Assembly (NCBI RefSeq): GCF_003671765.1
Contig: NZ_QPIB01000001.1
Span: 186,001 to 250,000, forward strand
Reading direction: 5' to 3'
Length of the DNA stretch: 64,000 bases
Source: Xenophilus sp. E41
GTDB lineage: Bacteria > Pseudomonadota > Gammaproteobacteria > Burkholderiales > Burkholderiaceae_C
Part shown: in pieces, positions 1-8,307 of the stretch
Position numbering within the stretch: position 1 is the stretch's first letter
How the letters are laid out: each line of letters starts with the position of its first letter
The notes under the pieces: model-generated
The model's input: the letters and a program-made list of their open reading frames with translations, nothing else
What the model was told of the DNA's origin: nothing
Database searches by the model: none
Made by a program: the position numbers and the translations under genes

Positions 1-10
1 AGGTTTCGCC

Positions 11-448
11 ATGTACCGATCGCCGTTCCCGCGCGACATGTTCGCCGAGATGGATCGCCTGCAGCGCGAGATGCAGCAGACCTTCGATCTGTCTCCCACC
101 ATCCGCGGCATCGCCCGCCAGGGCTTCCCGGCCCTCAACGTCGGCCACACGCCGCAGACGCTCGAGATCTACGCCTTCGTGCCCGGCGTCGACCCGGGCT
201 CGATCGACGTGCAGCTCGAACGCGGCCTGCTCACCATCTCGGGCGAGCGCAAGGCCGCCCTGCCCGACGCGCAGAGCAAGGCCGCCGTGCACATCAACGA
301 GCGCTTCGCCGGCAAGTTCCACCGCGCGCTGACGCTGCCCGACGATGCCGACCCCGAGGGGGTCGACGCCCATCTTCAGGACGGCGTGCTGCACATCACC
401 GTGCGCCGCCGCGCCGCGGCCCAACCGCGCCGCATCGAGATCCACTGA
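11..448 (+). CDS. Hsp20/alpha-crystallin small heat shock protein (first of tandem pair)
   Basis: A 145-residue small heat shock protein, an ATP-independent cytoplasmic holdase that keeps unfolding proteins soluble. The alpha-crystallin domain occupies roughly residues 38-136, with the typical 'FVPGV' and 'GLLTISGER' segments, and the C-terminal tail carries an I-x-I motif (IEI, near the end) that in this family docks into the neighbouring subunit. Length is normal for the family. A second, divergent Hsp20 starts 17 bases downstream on the same strand, so the two are probably co-transcribed and may form mixed oligomers. The promoter lies upstream of the window, so heat regulation cannot be judged. 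Confidence 0.93.
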   Translation: MYRSPFPRDMFAEMDRLQREMQQTFDLSPTIRGIARQGFPALNVGHTPQTLEIYAFVPGVDPGSIDVQLERGLLTISGERKAALPDAQSKAAVHINERFAGKFHRALTLPDDADPEGVDAHLQDGVLHITVRRRAAAQPRRIEIH

Positions 449-465
449 CCCAGGAGGACCCTGCC

Positions 466-1086
466 ATGAACGACATCCAGACCCGCAGCCGGGCCACCCC
501 ATCGACCGGCCAGGCCGAAGCGAACCCGCGTTACGCCGAGGACTACCTGACTCCACCGGTGGACGTGGTCGAGGACGCCCAGGGCATCACGCTCTACGCC
601 GACCTGCCGGGCGTGGCCAAGGACAAGTTGCAGCTCGAGGTGGAAGCCGGCACGCTGACCATCGAAGGCCAGCTGCACCTGGCCGTGCCCGAGAACCTTC
701 AGTCCAGCCACAGCGAGGTGGCGGCGCCGCGCTTCCGGCGCGTGTTCACGCTCAGCAAGGAACTGGACACCGAGCAGGTGAGCGCCGAGCTGGCGCAGGG
801 CGTGCTGACGCTGCGCATCCCCAAGGCGACGCACGCGCAGGCGCGGCGCATCGACATCCGCGTCGGCATGGTGCCCCTGGATACTCAGCGGGCCTGGGCG
901 GCGCCCGGCCACAGCCGCACGGTCAGCGCGCCCAATGCCGACACGGTGGCCAGCGCGGTCACGCCCATCCAGCCCCATTGCGCCAGGGCCAGCGCACCCA
1001 GTGCGGAGCCGGCCGCCATGCCGGTGAAGGTGCCCACGAAGAGCACCGCGTTGAGGCGGCTGCGGGCACCGGGGTCGATGCTGTAG
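466..1086 (+). CDS. Hsp20 family protein with antisense-encoded C-terminal extension
   Basis: Second small heat shock protein of the tandem. AGGAGG stands 9-10 bases before the ATG. The alpha-crystallin domain spans about residues 28-128 ('ADLPGVAKDKLQLEVEAGTL', 'GVLTLRIPK') and the I-x-I motif (IDI) is at 129-131. Relatives normally stop a few residues after this motif; here no stop is met and the frame runs on for about 70 residues, the last 67 of them lying antisense to the 3' end of the convergent MFS gene. The extension has no recognisable domain. Either the original stop was lost when the two genes became adjacent, or the protein really carries an unusual tail. Chaperone identity is firm; the tail's function is unknown. 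Confidence 0.88.
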   Translation: MNDIQTRSRATPSTGQAEANPRYAEDYLTPPVDVVEDAQGITLYADLPGVAKDKLQLEVEAGTLTIEGQLHLAVPENLQSSHSEVAAPRFRRVFTLSKELDTEQVSAELAQGVLTLRIPKATHAQARRIDIRVGMVPLDTQRAWAAPGHSRTVSAPNADTVASAVTPIQPHCARASAPSAEPAAMPVKVPTKSTALRRLRAPGSML

Positions 1087-2123
1087 ACGATGGTCTGGTG
1101 CGCGATCAGCGCCGCCTGCAGGCCGAGGTCGAAGCCGATCGCGCTCACCACCAGCAGGCCCAGCCGTGCATGCGGCATCAGCAGCGGCGTCAGCGCCATC
1201 AGCGCGAAGGACACGACCACCAGCCCTGCCCCCAGGCGCGTGACCAGTTCGGGCCCGCGCTTGTCGGCGATGCGGCCGGCGATTGGCGCGGCCAGCGCAC
1301 CGGCGGCACCGGCCAGCCCGAAGGCCCCGGCCGCGGCGCTGCCGAGGTGGAAAGGCGCGCCGTGCAGCATCACCGCCAGCGTCGACCAGAAGGCGCTGAA
1401 ACCCACCGACAGGAGGCCCTGCGCCAGGGCGGCGCGACGCAGCGCGCCGTGCTGGCGCCACAGCTTGCCCAGCGAGCCCAGCAATGCGCCGTACGCCAGG
1501 TGCGTCGTCGGCTTGAAGCGCGGCAGCCCGCGCCACGCGGCGGCGCCGATCAGCGCGATGCTGGCGGCCGCGGCCACGAACATCGAGCGCCAGCCGAAAT
1601 GCTCGGCCACGAAACCGCTCACCACGCGCGACAGCAGGATGCCCAGCAGCAGGCCCGTCATCACCGTGCCCACCACCTTGCCGCGGTGCGCCTCGGGCGC
1701 CAGCGTGGCGGCGGCGGGCACGATGTCCTGCGCCAGCGTGGCCGAGAGGCCGATCGCCAGGCTGGCCGCCAGCAGCATCGCGATGGAAGGCGCGGCGCCG
1801 GCCATCAGCAGCGCGGCGCACAGGGCGGCCGCCTTGATCAGGATGATGCGACGGCGGTCGTAGCGGTCGCCCAGCGGCGCGAGCAGCAGGATGCCCAGCG
1901 CGTAGCCCAGTTGCGTGAGCGTGGGCACGAAGCCGACCAGCCGGTCGGAGGCGCCGATGTCGGCGCCCAGCACGCCGAGCATGGGCTGGGCGTAGTAGAG
2001 GGCGGCGACGCCGAAGCCGGCGCCGCTGGCCAGCAGCAGCGTGAGGGCCGGCGGCAGGCCCGCCGCGGCCGGGGCCGGCACCGAAGCGCCGGCCGTGGCA
2101 TGCATGGGTTGAATGTTGGACAT
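885..2123 (-). CDS. MFS transporter, multidrug/sugar efflux type
   Basis: A 412-residue, 12-helix inner-membrane transporter of the major facilitator superfamily, probably a proton-coupled exporter. The cytoplasmic loop 2-3 signature (LGDRYDRRR) and the YAQPMLG segment of helix 1 are typical of bacterial efflux members. The start chosen is the ATG at 2123 (MSNIQPMHA), giving a short hydrophilic lead before helix 1. It is divergent from a LysR gene with 99 bases between the starts, where a TGTGCA-C-TGCACA inverted repeat fits the LysR T-N11-A operator rule, so the regulator very likely controls it. Its 3' end overlaps the convergent hsp20 gene by about 200 bases. The substrate cannot be read from sequence. 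Confidence 0.9.
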   Translation of the reverse strand: MSNIQPMHATAGASVPAPAAAGLPPALTLLLASGAGFGVAALYYAQPMLGVLGADIGASDRLVGFVPTLTQLGYALGILLLAPLGDRYDRRRIILIKAAALCAALLMAGAAPSIAMLLAASLAIGLSATLAQDIVPAAATLAPEAHRGKVVGTVMTGLLLGILLSRVVSGFVAEHFGWRSMFVAAAASIALIGAAAWRGLPRFKPTTHLAYGALLGSLGKLWRQHGALRRAALAQGLLSVGFSAFWSTLAVMLHGAPFHLGSAAAGAFGLAGAAGALAAPIAGRIADKRGPELVTRLGAGLVVVSFALMALTPLLMPHARLGLLVVSAIGFDLGLQAALIAHQTIVYSIDPGARSRLNAVLFVGTFTGMAAGSALGALALAQWGWMGVTALATVSALGALTVRLWPGAAQAR

Positions 2124-2190
2124 GGTGTTAACCCTTGGTTTTGTGGCAACGGGCTGAAGTGTGCAGGCCGGCTCTCGCAGTGGGTAGGCG

Positions 2191-2203
2191 TGTGCACTGC
2201 ACA
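2191..2203. promoter_or_regulatory. Candidate LysR operator (T-N11-A inverted repeat)
   Basis: TGTGCACTGCACA is a perfect inverted repeat (6-base arms, one central base) with the T-N11-A geometry of LysR-type binding sites. It lies between the divergent MFS gene (start 2123) and LysR gene (start 2223), 19 bases before the LysR ATG, where it could serve autoregulation and control of the transporter. Confidence 0.6.
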
Positions 2204-2222
2204 ATTGATATACGCTCGACGC

Positions 2223-3209
2223 ATGAGCAAGCCTGAACCCCGTACCCCCGCGCCGGTGGCCGCCGACCGGCTGGAACTGATGCAGACCTTCGTGCGCATC
2301 GTCGACGCGGGCAGCCTGTCGGCGGCGGCGGTCCAGATGCTGTCGACCCAACCCACGGTGAGCAGGCGCCTGCAGGCGCTGGAGCGCTCGCTGGGCGTGC
2401 GGCTGCTGCAGCGATCCACCCACGCGATGAAGCTCACCGAGGACGGCGAGCGCTGCTACGCCCGGGCCAAGGAACTGCTGGCGAACTGGCACGCCTTCGA
2501 GGCCGACCTGCGCGGTGCCGGCGACGCGCCCGAAGGCCTGCTGCGCGTGGTGGCGCCGCACGCCTTCGGGCAGGAGCTGCTGGTGGCGCCGCTGGCCGAG
2601 TTCCTGCGTGCCCACCCGCAGGTGAACGTCGAATGGCTGCTCCACGACCGGCGGCCGGACTTCATCGCCCAGGGCGTGGACTGCGCGATCCAGGTCGGCG
2701 AGGTGGACGACCCCTCGGTGGTGGCCATCCGCCTGGCCGAAGTGCCACGAATCGTGGTCGCCGCGCCCTCGGTGCTGGCGGGCCGGCCGGCGCCGCAGCA
2801 CGCGCGCGACCTGGCCGCCCTGCCCTGGCTGGCGCTGCAGATGTACTACCGCCACGAGATCGGCCTGACGCACGCCACCACCGGGGAGCATTGCCGCCTC
2901 GCGCTGCAGCCGCGCCTGTCGACCGACAGCCTCAACGCCCTGCGCGGCGCGGCGCTGCTGGGCCTGGGTGTGGGCGTGGGCTCGGCCTGGCTGCTGACGG
3001 AGGACATCGCGCAGGGACGCCTCGTGCATCTGGTGCCGCAGTGGCAGGCGGCGCCGCTGCCGGTGTACCTGGTGTACCCCTACGCCCGCTTCTACCCGGC
3101 GCGGCTGCGCCGCTTCGTCGAACTGATGCGCCAGGCCATGCCGGCGGCGGTGCACGGCGCGCAAGTCAGGCAGGCAGGAGCCCAATCGCCGCCGCTATCG
3201 AATCAATAG
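2223..3209 (+). CDS. LysR family transcriptional regulator
   Basis: A 328-residue LysR-type regulator. The N-terminal winged helix-turn-helix (about residues 18-77: 'FVRIVDAGSLSAAA', 'TQPTVSRRLQALERSLG') is followed by the two-lobed effector-binding domain. The ATG at 2223 is the first start after the divergent MFS gene. The stop codon TAG (3207-3209) and the last five residues are supplied by a dispersed GCTAT-N7-ATAGC repeat, so the native C-terminus has been replaced or trimmed; the effector-binding domain itself looks complete. It probably regulates the adjacent efflux pump. The inducer is unknown. Confidence 0.92.
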   Translation: MSKPEPRTPAPVAADRLELMQTFVRIVDAGSLSAAAVQMLSTQPTVSRRLQALERSLGVRLLQRSTHAMKLTEDGERCYARAKELLANWHAFEADLRGAGDAPEGLLRVVAPHAFGQELLVAPLAEFLRAHPQVNVEWLLHDRRPDFIAQGVDCAIQVGEVDDPSVVAIRLAEVPRIVVAAPSVLAGRPAPQHARDLAALPWLALQMYYRHEIGLTHATTGEHCRLALQPRLSTDSLNALRGAALLGLGVGVGSAWLLTEDIAQGRLVHLVPQWQAAPLPVYLVYPYARFYPARLRRFVELMRQAMPAAVHGAQVRQAGAQSPPLSNQ

Positions 3210-3255
3210 CATCCTGCGCAATGCGGACGGGGGCTACAGCCCGATTTGGCTCGTG
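3194..3255 (+). repeat. Dispersed GCTAT-N7-ATAGC repeat, copy 1
   Basis: The stem GCTAT/ATAGC (3194-3210) is followed by a GC-rich middle and the right-end motif GCCCGATTTGGCT. Plus orientation. It contains the stop codon of the upstream LysR gene. Confidence 0.8.
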
Positions 3256-3379
3256 AAGCCAGGCTCGCCGCCGCACGCGCAGGCTTTCGTCCGACAGCCG
3301 GTCACCCTGGATCTGCGCTGCAATGCAGCACCGGCGACGCGCCCCTGCGGCGTCAACGCCCTGCCCCAAAGGAGATGCC

Positions 3380-3595
3380 ATGAAGCGCCAAGCGACCATC
3401 CACGGCCACGTCACCTACACGCCCGGCGACGGCGTCCCGATTCCGATCCCCGAGGGCCCGATCGAGATCGAGGAAACCGAGGACAGCGTGATCCTGGGCT
3501 GGCAGCAGGCCGATGGCGTGGTCGGCTCCACCGCCATGCCGCGCATCCAGTACGACCAGTACGTCGAGGCCGGAAAGATCCGCCCGGCCGACTGA
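3380..3595 (+). CDS. Small acidic protein of unknown function
   Basis: A 71-residue protein that I do not recognise by name. The start is fixed by AAAGGAGA placed 6 bases before the ATG at 3380. The sequence is acidic and proline-rich at the centre (VPIPIPEGPIEIEETED) and has no signal peptide or membrane segment, so it should be cytoplasmic. It stands between a LysR gene and the convergent MBL-fold gene, whose stop is 15 bases away. Codon usage matches the neighbours, which with the ribosome binding site supports a real gene. Confidence 0.75.
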   Translation: MKRQATIHGHVTYTPGDGVPIPIPEGPIEIEETEDSVILGWQQADGVVGSTAMPRIQYDQYVEAGKIRPAD

Positions 3596-3609
3596 AGGTC
3601 GCCCGCCGC

Positions 3610-4413
3610 TCAGGCGGGCGGGCGCCGCGCAGGCGACAGCCGCCCGGTCGGCAGGCGGTAGGCCTCCGGCCCGAACAGGTCGATGCCGCAGGCCAGCGAC
3701 TCCACCCAATCGAAGAAATCCGCGATGGCCGCCGCACCCTCGATCGGCGCGCCGTGCTGCGGCACCAGCATCGAGATCGGCAGGCGGCGCGCCATCTGTG
3801 CCCACAGCCGCAGCACCTTGTTCGACACCATGTAGCGGCGGTGGAAGCCTTCCATGCGCGGGATGTGCGGCGCCAGGTCGCGCACCGGCTGCTGCGCGCC
3901 GCTGCCGCTGGTCATCGACACGCCCAGGTCGCCGGTGAAGAGGATGCGGCTCACCGGGTCGTAGAAGTGGAAGTTGCCTTCGGCATGCAGGAAGTGCGCA
4001 GGCAGCAGGTGCAGTTCGCTGTCGCCCAGGGGCAGGATGCCGCCCGCGTCGGGCACCGCCAGGACCCGCTCCTGCGTCTTGCCGCTCTTGGCGAAGTGCG
4101 GCACGAAGCGCTCCCACACGCGCGAGATGACGAGCTGCGCCTGCGTCGAGGTCAGCCAGCGGTCGAGCGACGCGATGATGTCCGGGTCGGCATGCGAGGC
4201 CAGCAGCCAAGCCAGCTTCTGCGGCGGGAACTGCCGCCCCATGCCGAGGAAGAGCTCGTTGAAGGCGATGTTGCCGCCCGGGTCGATGAGCGCGCCCACA
4301 CCGTGGTCGACGACGAGGAACTGGTTGGCCTGCACCGCCTCCTCGGACTCGTGGACCAGGTCGGAGAACATCAGGCAGACATGCTGCGGGTCGCGGTAGA
4401 GCTCGAGGGGCAT
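3610..4413 (-). CDS. MBL-fold di-iron protein, ODP/flavodiiron-like
   Basis: A 267-residue metallo-beta-lactamase-fold protein. The usual HxHxDH motif is replaced by SHADPD (His74, Asp76), followed by a His in 'PAHFLHAEGNFHFYD', 'FTGDLG', and 'PQHGAPIEG'. This arrangement resembles the oxygen-binding di-iron (ODP) and flavodiiron branch rather than hydrolytic MBL enzymes, so it may bind or reduce O2 or NO instead of hydrolysing a substrate. It lacks the flavodoxin domain of true flavodiiron proteins. The start is the ATG at 4413. It is followed upstream, on the same strand, by a LysR gene whose stop is 73 bases away. Role inferred from family resemblance only. Confidence 0.75.
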   Translation of the reverse strand: MPLELYRDPQHVCLMFSDLVHESEEAVQANQFLVVDHGVGALIDPGGNIAFNELFLGMGRQFPPQKLAWLLASHADPDIIASLDRWLTSTQAQLVISRVWERFVPHFAKSGKTQERVLAVPDAGGILPLGDSELHLLPAHFLHAEGNFHFYDPVSRILFTGDLGVSMTSGSGAQQPVRDLAPHIPRMEGFHRRYMVSNKVLRLWAQMARRLPISMLVPQHGAPIEGAAAIADFFDWVESLACGIDLFGPEAYRLPTGRLSPARRPPA

Positions 4414-4486
4414 GGCGGCCAAAGCGCCGCACTGTAGGGCGGCGCGCGGGGGGCCACCTTGATCTGCGTCAGCGTCCCGGTCTGCG

Positions 4487-5467
4487 TCACCCGGCCGCTG
4501 CGTGCGCCTGCGCCAGGCACTCGCCGAAGAGCGCCGTCGCCCGCCCCGGCTGCGGGGAGCGGCGCCAGATCGCCGTGAAGCGGCAGTCGTAGCGCAACTG
4601 CGCGGGCGACACCGCCGCCATGCGGCCCTCACGCTCGAAAGCCGCGGCGTAGTGGTCGGGCAGGAAGCCCAGGTAGCGGCCCGAGAGGATCAGCAGAGCG
4701 ATCGCCTCCTGGTCGTAGCCGGTGGCACTGCGCGCCAGGCGCCGGGCATGGCTCAGCTCCATGTTGGGCGAGTGGTAGCCCAGCCCGGCGAAGGCATGGC
4801 GGCGCAGTTCGGCCCAGCTCAGCGACGTGCCCGCGCTGGCGAAGAGCGGGTGCGTGCGGCCCGCGTACATCTGCATCGTCTCGCCGAAGAGGTCGGCGTA
4901 GGCCAGGCTCTGCGAGGCCCGGTGCGCCGGGATCACGCCGACCTGGAAGCGGCCGTCGATCACGCCGCGCTCGATGGCGTTGATGGACGCCACGTGCACG
5001 TTGAGCCGCACGTCGGGCGCGCGCGCCGAGAAGAGCGCGATCGCCTCGCCGATGCGCGCCTGCGGGTTGCTGGCCGTCTTGTCGAACAGGGCCAGGTCGA
5101 GCTCGCCGCCCATGCGCCCGTGGATGTCGTCGATGCCGCTGCGAAAACCGTCGACCGAGGCCAGCAGCCGCAGCGTCTCGTCGTACACGCGCTGGCCCTC
5201 GGCCGTGAGCGCGAAGCCCGCGCGCCCGCGCCGGCACAGCGTGAGGCCGAGGCGCGTTTCCAGGTCCTTCACGTGGCGGCTCACGGTGGAGGTGCCGATG
5301 TTCAGCTCCAGCTCGGCCGCCGTCATGCCGCCGCAGTCGACCACGCTCTTGAACACGCGCAGCAGGCGCAGGTCCATGTCGCTGAGCTGGCCCAGCACGG
5401 CGCGCTGACGGGGCTGCGCGGGAGCTGCCTTGGGTGCGACGCGCCTGGCCGGCTTCTTAACTTGCAT
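4487..5467 (-). CDS. LysR family transcriptional regulator beside aminotransferase
   Basis: A 326-residue LysR-type regulator with a basic, Ala/Pro-rich N-terminal extension of about 28 residues before the winged helix-turn-helix ('LRLLRVFKSVVDCGGMTAAE', 'GTSTVSRHVKDLETRLG'). The rest is a standard substrate-binding domain. It is divergent from the omega-amino acid aminotransferase gene with only about 58 bases between starts, so it most likely controls that gene and itself from one intergenic operator. Confidence 0.9.
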   Translation of the reverse strand: MQVKKPARRVAPKAAPAQPRQRAVLGQLSDMDLRLLRVFKSVVDCGGMTAAELELNIGTSTVSRHVKDLETRLGLTLCRRGRAGFALTAEGQRVYDETLRLLASVDGFRSGIDDIHGRMGGELDLALFDKTASNPQARIGEAIALFSARAPDVRLNVHVASINAIERGVIDGRFQVGVIPAHRASQSLAYADLFGETMQMYAGRTHPLFASAGTSLSWAELRRHAFAGLGYHSPNMELSHARRLARSATGYDQEAIALLILSGRYLGFLPDHYAAAFEREGRMAAVSPAQLRYDCRFTAIWRRSPQPGRATALFGECLAQAHAAAG

Positions 5468-5525
5468 GGATCGTCAAGTGAACAGTGATGATTGTCCATT
5501 TTCGCCAGTAAGCGGCGCGCCAACA

Positions 5526-6926
5526 ATGGCGCCTTCTTCTACCCTCACTGCCCTTCCGCCCATGAGCTCCGTCCTCACGCCCGACACCTCGTCCTCCCAT
5601 TCGCGCAGCGACGCCGCCTGGCTCGACGCGCACTGGATGCCCTTCACCGCCAACCGCCAGTTCAAGGCCGACCCGCGGCTGATCGTCGAAGGCAAGGGGG
5701 CGTACTTCACCGATGCCGACGGCCGCAAGATCTTCGACGGCCTGTCGGGCCTGTGGTGCACGGGCCTGGGCCACTGCCGCAGCGAGATCGCCGAGGCCGT
5801 GGGCCGCCAGGCGGCGAAGCTGGACTACTCGCCGGGCTTCCAGTTCGGCCACCCGCTGTCCTTCGAGCTGGCCAACCGCATCAAGGGCCTGATGCCCGCC
5901 GGCGCCGGGCTGGACTACGTGTTCTTCACCGACTCGGGCTCCGAATCGGCCGACACCTCGCTGAAGATGGCGCGCGCCTACTGGCGGGCCAAGGGCCAGG
6001 GCACCAAGACCCGCCTCATCGGTCGCGAGAAGGGATACCACGGCGTCAACTTCGGCGGCATCTCGGTCGGCGGCATCGTCGGCAACCGCAAGACCTTCGG
6101 CCAGGGCGTCGAAGCCGACCACATCCCGCACACGCAGCCGGCCATGGGCTCCTTCCACCAGGGCATGCCGGCCGAAGGCGGCGTGGCGCTGGCCAACCGC
6201 CTGCTGGACGTGATCGCCCTGCACGACGCGTCGAACATCGCCGCCGTCATCGTCGAGCCCTTCTCCGGCTCGGCCGGCGTCGTCATCCCGCCCGTGGGCT
6301 ACCTGCAGCGTCTGCGCGAGATCTGCACGCAGAACAACATCCTGCTGATCTTCGACGAGGTCATCACCGGCTTCGGCCGCTGCGGCGCCATGACGGGCGC
6401 CGAGGCCTTCGGCGTCACGCCCGACATCCTCAACTTCGCCAAGCAGGTCACCAACGGCGTGCAGCCGCTGGGCGGCGTGGTCGCCAGCAAGGAGATCTAC
6501 GACACCTTCATGGCCGCCGGCGGCCCCGACTACATGGTCGAGTTCCCGCATGGGTACACCTACTCGGCCCACCCGGTCGCCTGTGCAGCCGGCCTGGCCG
6601 CGCTCGACCTGCTCGAGAAGGAAGACGGCCCGGGCCGCGTCAAGGCGCTCGCGCCGCATTTCGAAGCCGCCGTGCACAGCCTCAAGGGCAGCAAGCACGT
6701 GCTCGACATCCGCAACTACGGCCTGGCCGCCGGCATCACCATCGACCCCGTGCCCGGTGAGCCCGCCAAGCGCCCCTACGAGATCGCCATGGCGTGCTGG
6801 AAGAAGGGCTTCTACGTGCGCTACGGCGGCGACACCATCCAGCTCGCGCCGCCCTTCATCACCGAGAAGGCGGAGATCGATCGGCTGGTGAATGCGGTGG
6901 GGGATGCGCTGGCGGAGACGGTTTGA
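5526..6926 (+). CDS. Omega-amino acid:pyruvate aminotransferase (beta-alanine type)
   Basis: A class III PLP-dependent aminotransferase of about 466 residues, cytoplasmic. The sequence closely follows beta-alanine:pyruvate aminotransferases: 'HWMPFTANRQFK' near the N-terminus, 'FFTDSGSESADTSLKMAR', 'GYHGVNFGG', the cofactor aspartate in 'IFDEVITGFGR', and the Schiff-base lysine in 'FAKQVTNG' (about residue 306). It would convert beta-alanine (or taurine/other omega-amines) plus pyruvate to the semialdehyde and alanine. ATG 5526 is used; ATG 5562 is an equally plausible start because neither has a strong ribosome binding site. No semialdehyde dehydrogenase is adjacent. The divergent LysR gene is the probable regulator. 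Confidence 0.9.
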   Translation: MAPSSTLTALPPMSSVLTPDTSSSHSRSDAAWLDAHWMPFTANRQFKADPRLIVEGKGAYFTDADGRKIFDGLSGLWCTGLGHCRSEIAEAVGRQAAKLDYSPGFQFGHPLSFELANRIKGLMPAGAGLDYVFFTDSGSESADTSLKMARAYWRAKGQGTKTRLIGREKGYHGVNFGGISVGGIVGNRKTFGQGVEADHIPHTQPAMGSFHQGMPAEGGVALANRLLDVIALHDASNIAAVIVEPFSGSAGVVIPPVGYLQRLREICTQNNILLIFDEVITGFGRCGAMTGAEAFGVTPDILNFAKQVTNGVQPLGGVVASKEIYDTFMAAGGPDYMVEFPHGYTYSAHPVACAAGLAALDLLEKEDGPGRVKALAPHFEAAVHSLKGSKHVLDIRNYGLAAGITIDPVPGEPAKRPYEIAMACWKKGFYVRYGGDTIQLAPPFITEKAEIDRLVNAVGDALAETV

Positions 6927-6952
6927 TCGGGCGGTTGGTACGCATGTAGAAG

Positions 6953-6975
6953 AAGCGCCCTGGGGGGCGCTTTCC
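6953..6975 (+). terminator. Probable terminator after aminotransferase
   Basis: Perfect stem AAGCGCCC/GGGCGCTT with a 4-base loop, ending in TTT, 27 bases after the aminotransferase stop. The U-tract is short, so strength is uncertain. Confidence 0.55.
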
Positions 6976-7075
6976 ACTTGCGTTTCGCCGCGGCTGCACG
7001 CGTCTGAAGCAAGACCAAGTCGGCTCGACCGTACTTTCAGCCGGCTGCCATGGACAGGTGCTTCAAGTCGCGCGG

Positions 7076-8224
7076 TCAGTTCAAAAGCGCAGTAGCACCC
7101 ACGTTGATGAAGAAGCCGCCGCACGTCAACCAAGCAAAAAGTACGGCTGCCAGCGCCAGCGGCTTGATGCCGGCCCTACGGATCGCGGAGACATGCGTCG
7201 TGAGACCAAGGCCGGCCATCGCCATCGCCAGCACTCCGGTGTCAATGTCGCTCAGTTGCGCGACCACCGTGGGGGGCAGCAGCGCAAGCGAGTTGACCCC
7301 CGCAACCAGTACGAACCCGACGGCGAACCATGGAATCACCATGCCGCCGCACGCCGTGGCATTCTTCCTTCCGCCATCTGCTGCCTCTTCGTCCTTGGCA
7401 CTGGAGCGGGATAGATAGGCCGACAGCATGATCAGGAACGGCGCCAGCATCATCACCCGGACCATTTTGGCGATGACAGCTGTGTTCGCAGCCTGCTCGC
7501 TGACGGCACGCCCGGCGGCCACGACCTGTGCCACTTCGTGGATGGTCGAGCCAACGAACACGCCGTAGGCGTTGGGCGAGAGGTCAAACAACCGGTAATG
7601 TGCGACTACGTTGTAGAGAACCGGATACATGAACATCGCCAGCGTGCCGAACACCACCACAGTGGCCACCGCGACCATCACCTGTTCGGCGCCGCCGCGC
7701 ACGACGGGCTCGGCCGCCATGACAGCCGCTGCGCCGCAGATCGAACTGCCCGCGCCGATCAGCATCGCTGTCTTGCGGTCGAGGCCGAACACCCTGGTGC
7801 CGAGGAAGCAGGCAAGCCCGAAAGTGCTGCACAGCACAGTCGCGTCAATCGCGACCCCGGTCCAGCCGACATCGCCGATGTCCTGGAAGGTCAGGCGCAG
7901 GCCATAGAGGATGATGCCCAGGCGCAGAAGGTTGGCCTTGGAGAAGTTCACGCCAGGGCCCGCCATCGGGCCGATGCGTGGGTAGACGGTGTTGCCGACC
8001 AGCATGCCCAGCACGATGGCCAGGGTCAACGCGCTGATGCCGGTCGATTGCAGCCAGTGGATCTTGCCCATTCGGATCGATGCATATGCCAGCACACTCG
8101 TGAGGGCAAGGCCGGGAAGCAGCCGGCACAAGCGCTGCAGTGCAGCGGGCGGGTGCGTCAGGTCAGCTGCTGAAATGGGGTTGTGCACGGCGTTCTCCAT
8201 CGACGTTTCTAGCAAGTCAGGCAT
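7076..8224 (-). CDS. YeiH family putative sulfate/sulfite exporter
   Basis: A polytopic inner-membrane protein of 382 residues (374 from the alternative ATG at 8200) of the YeiH/UPF0324 family. It contains the family's 'GLALTSVLAY', 'GSSICGAAAVMAAEPVV' and 'GSTIHEVAQVVAAGRA' segments and about ten hydrophobic helices. Members are found with sulfonate and taurine degradation genes and are proposed to export sulfite or sulfate; this is genetic inference in the literature, not shown here. The divergent LysR gene 83 bases away is the typical partner (YeiE-like). Base composition is lower in GC than the genes on the left, as for the next six kilobases. Confidence 0.9.
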   Translation of the reverse strand: MPDLLETSMENAVHNPISAADLTHPPAALQRLCRLLPGLALTSVLAYASIRMGKIHWLQSTGISALTLAIVLGMLVGNTVYPRIGPMAGPGVNFSKANLLRLGIILYGLRLTFQDIGDVGWTGVAIDATVLCSTFGLACFLGTRVFGLDRKTAMLIGAGSSICGAAAVMAAEPVVRGGAEQVMVAVATVVVFGTLAMFMYPVLYNVVAHYRLFDLSPNAYGVFVGSTIHEVAQVVAAGRAVSEQAANTAVIAKMVRVMMLAPFLIMLSAYLSRSSAKDEEAADGGRKNATACGGMVIPWFAVGFVLVAGVNSLALLPPTVVAQLSDIDTGVLAMAMAGLGLTTHVSAIRRAGIKPLALAAVLFAWLTCGGFFINVGATALLN

Positions 8225-8307
8225 CGACTTTGAACGGTTGCAATCTATTCAACAACCAGATAGTTCCGCTATAACCTACCTATGAAAACGTTAACCGGTC
8301 AACTGCC

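Noticed and set aside
376-1821. 481-codon minus-strand frame
   Set aside because: Arg/Gly/Ala-rich, no domain; shadow of hsp20 and MFS genes.
345-3209. Very long ORFs overlapping the hsp20-MFS region on both strands
   Set aside because: Low-complexity Arg/Gly/Ala-rich translations typical of shadow frames in GC-rich DNA; recognised families lie in other frames. Only the 3' part (2223-3209) is a real LysR gene.
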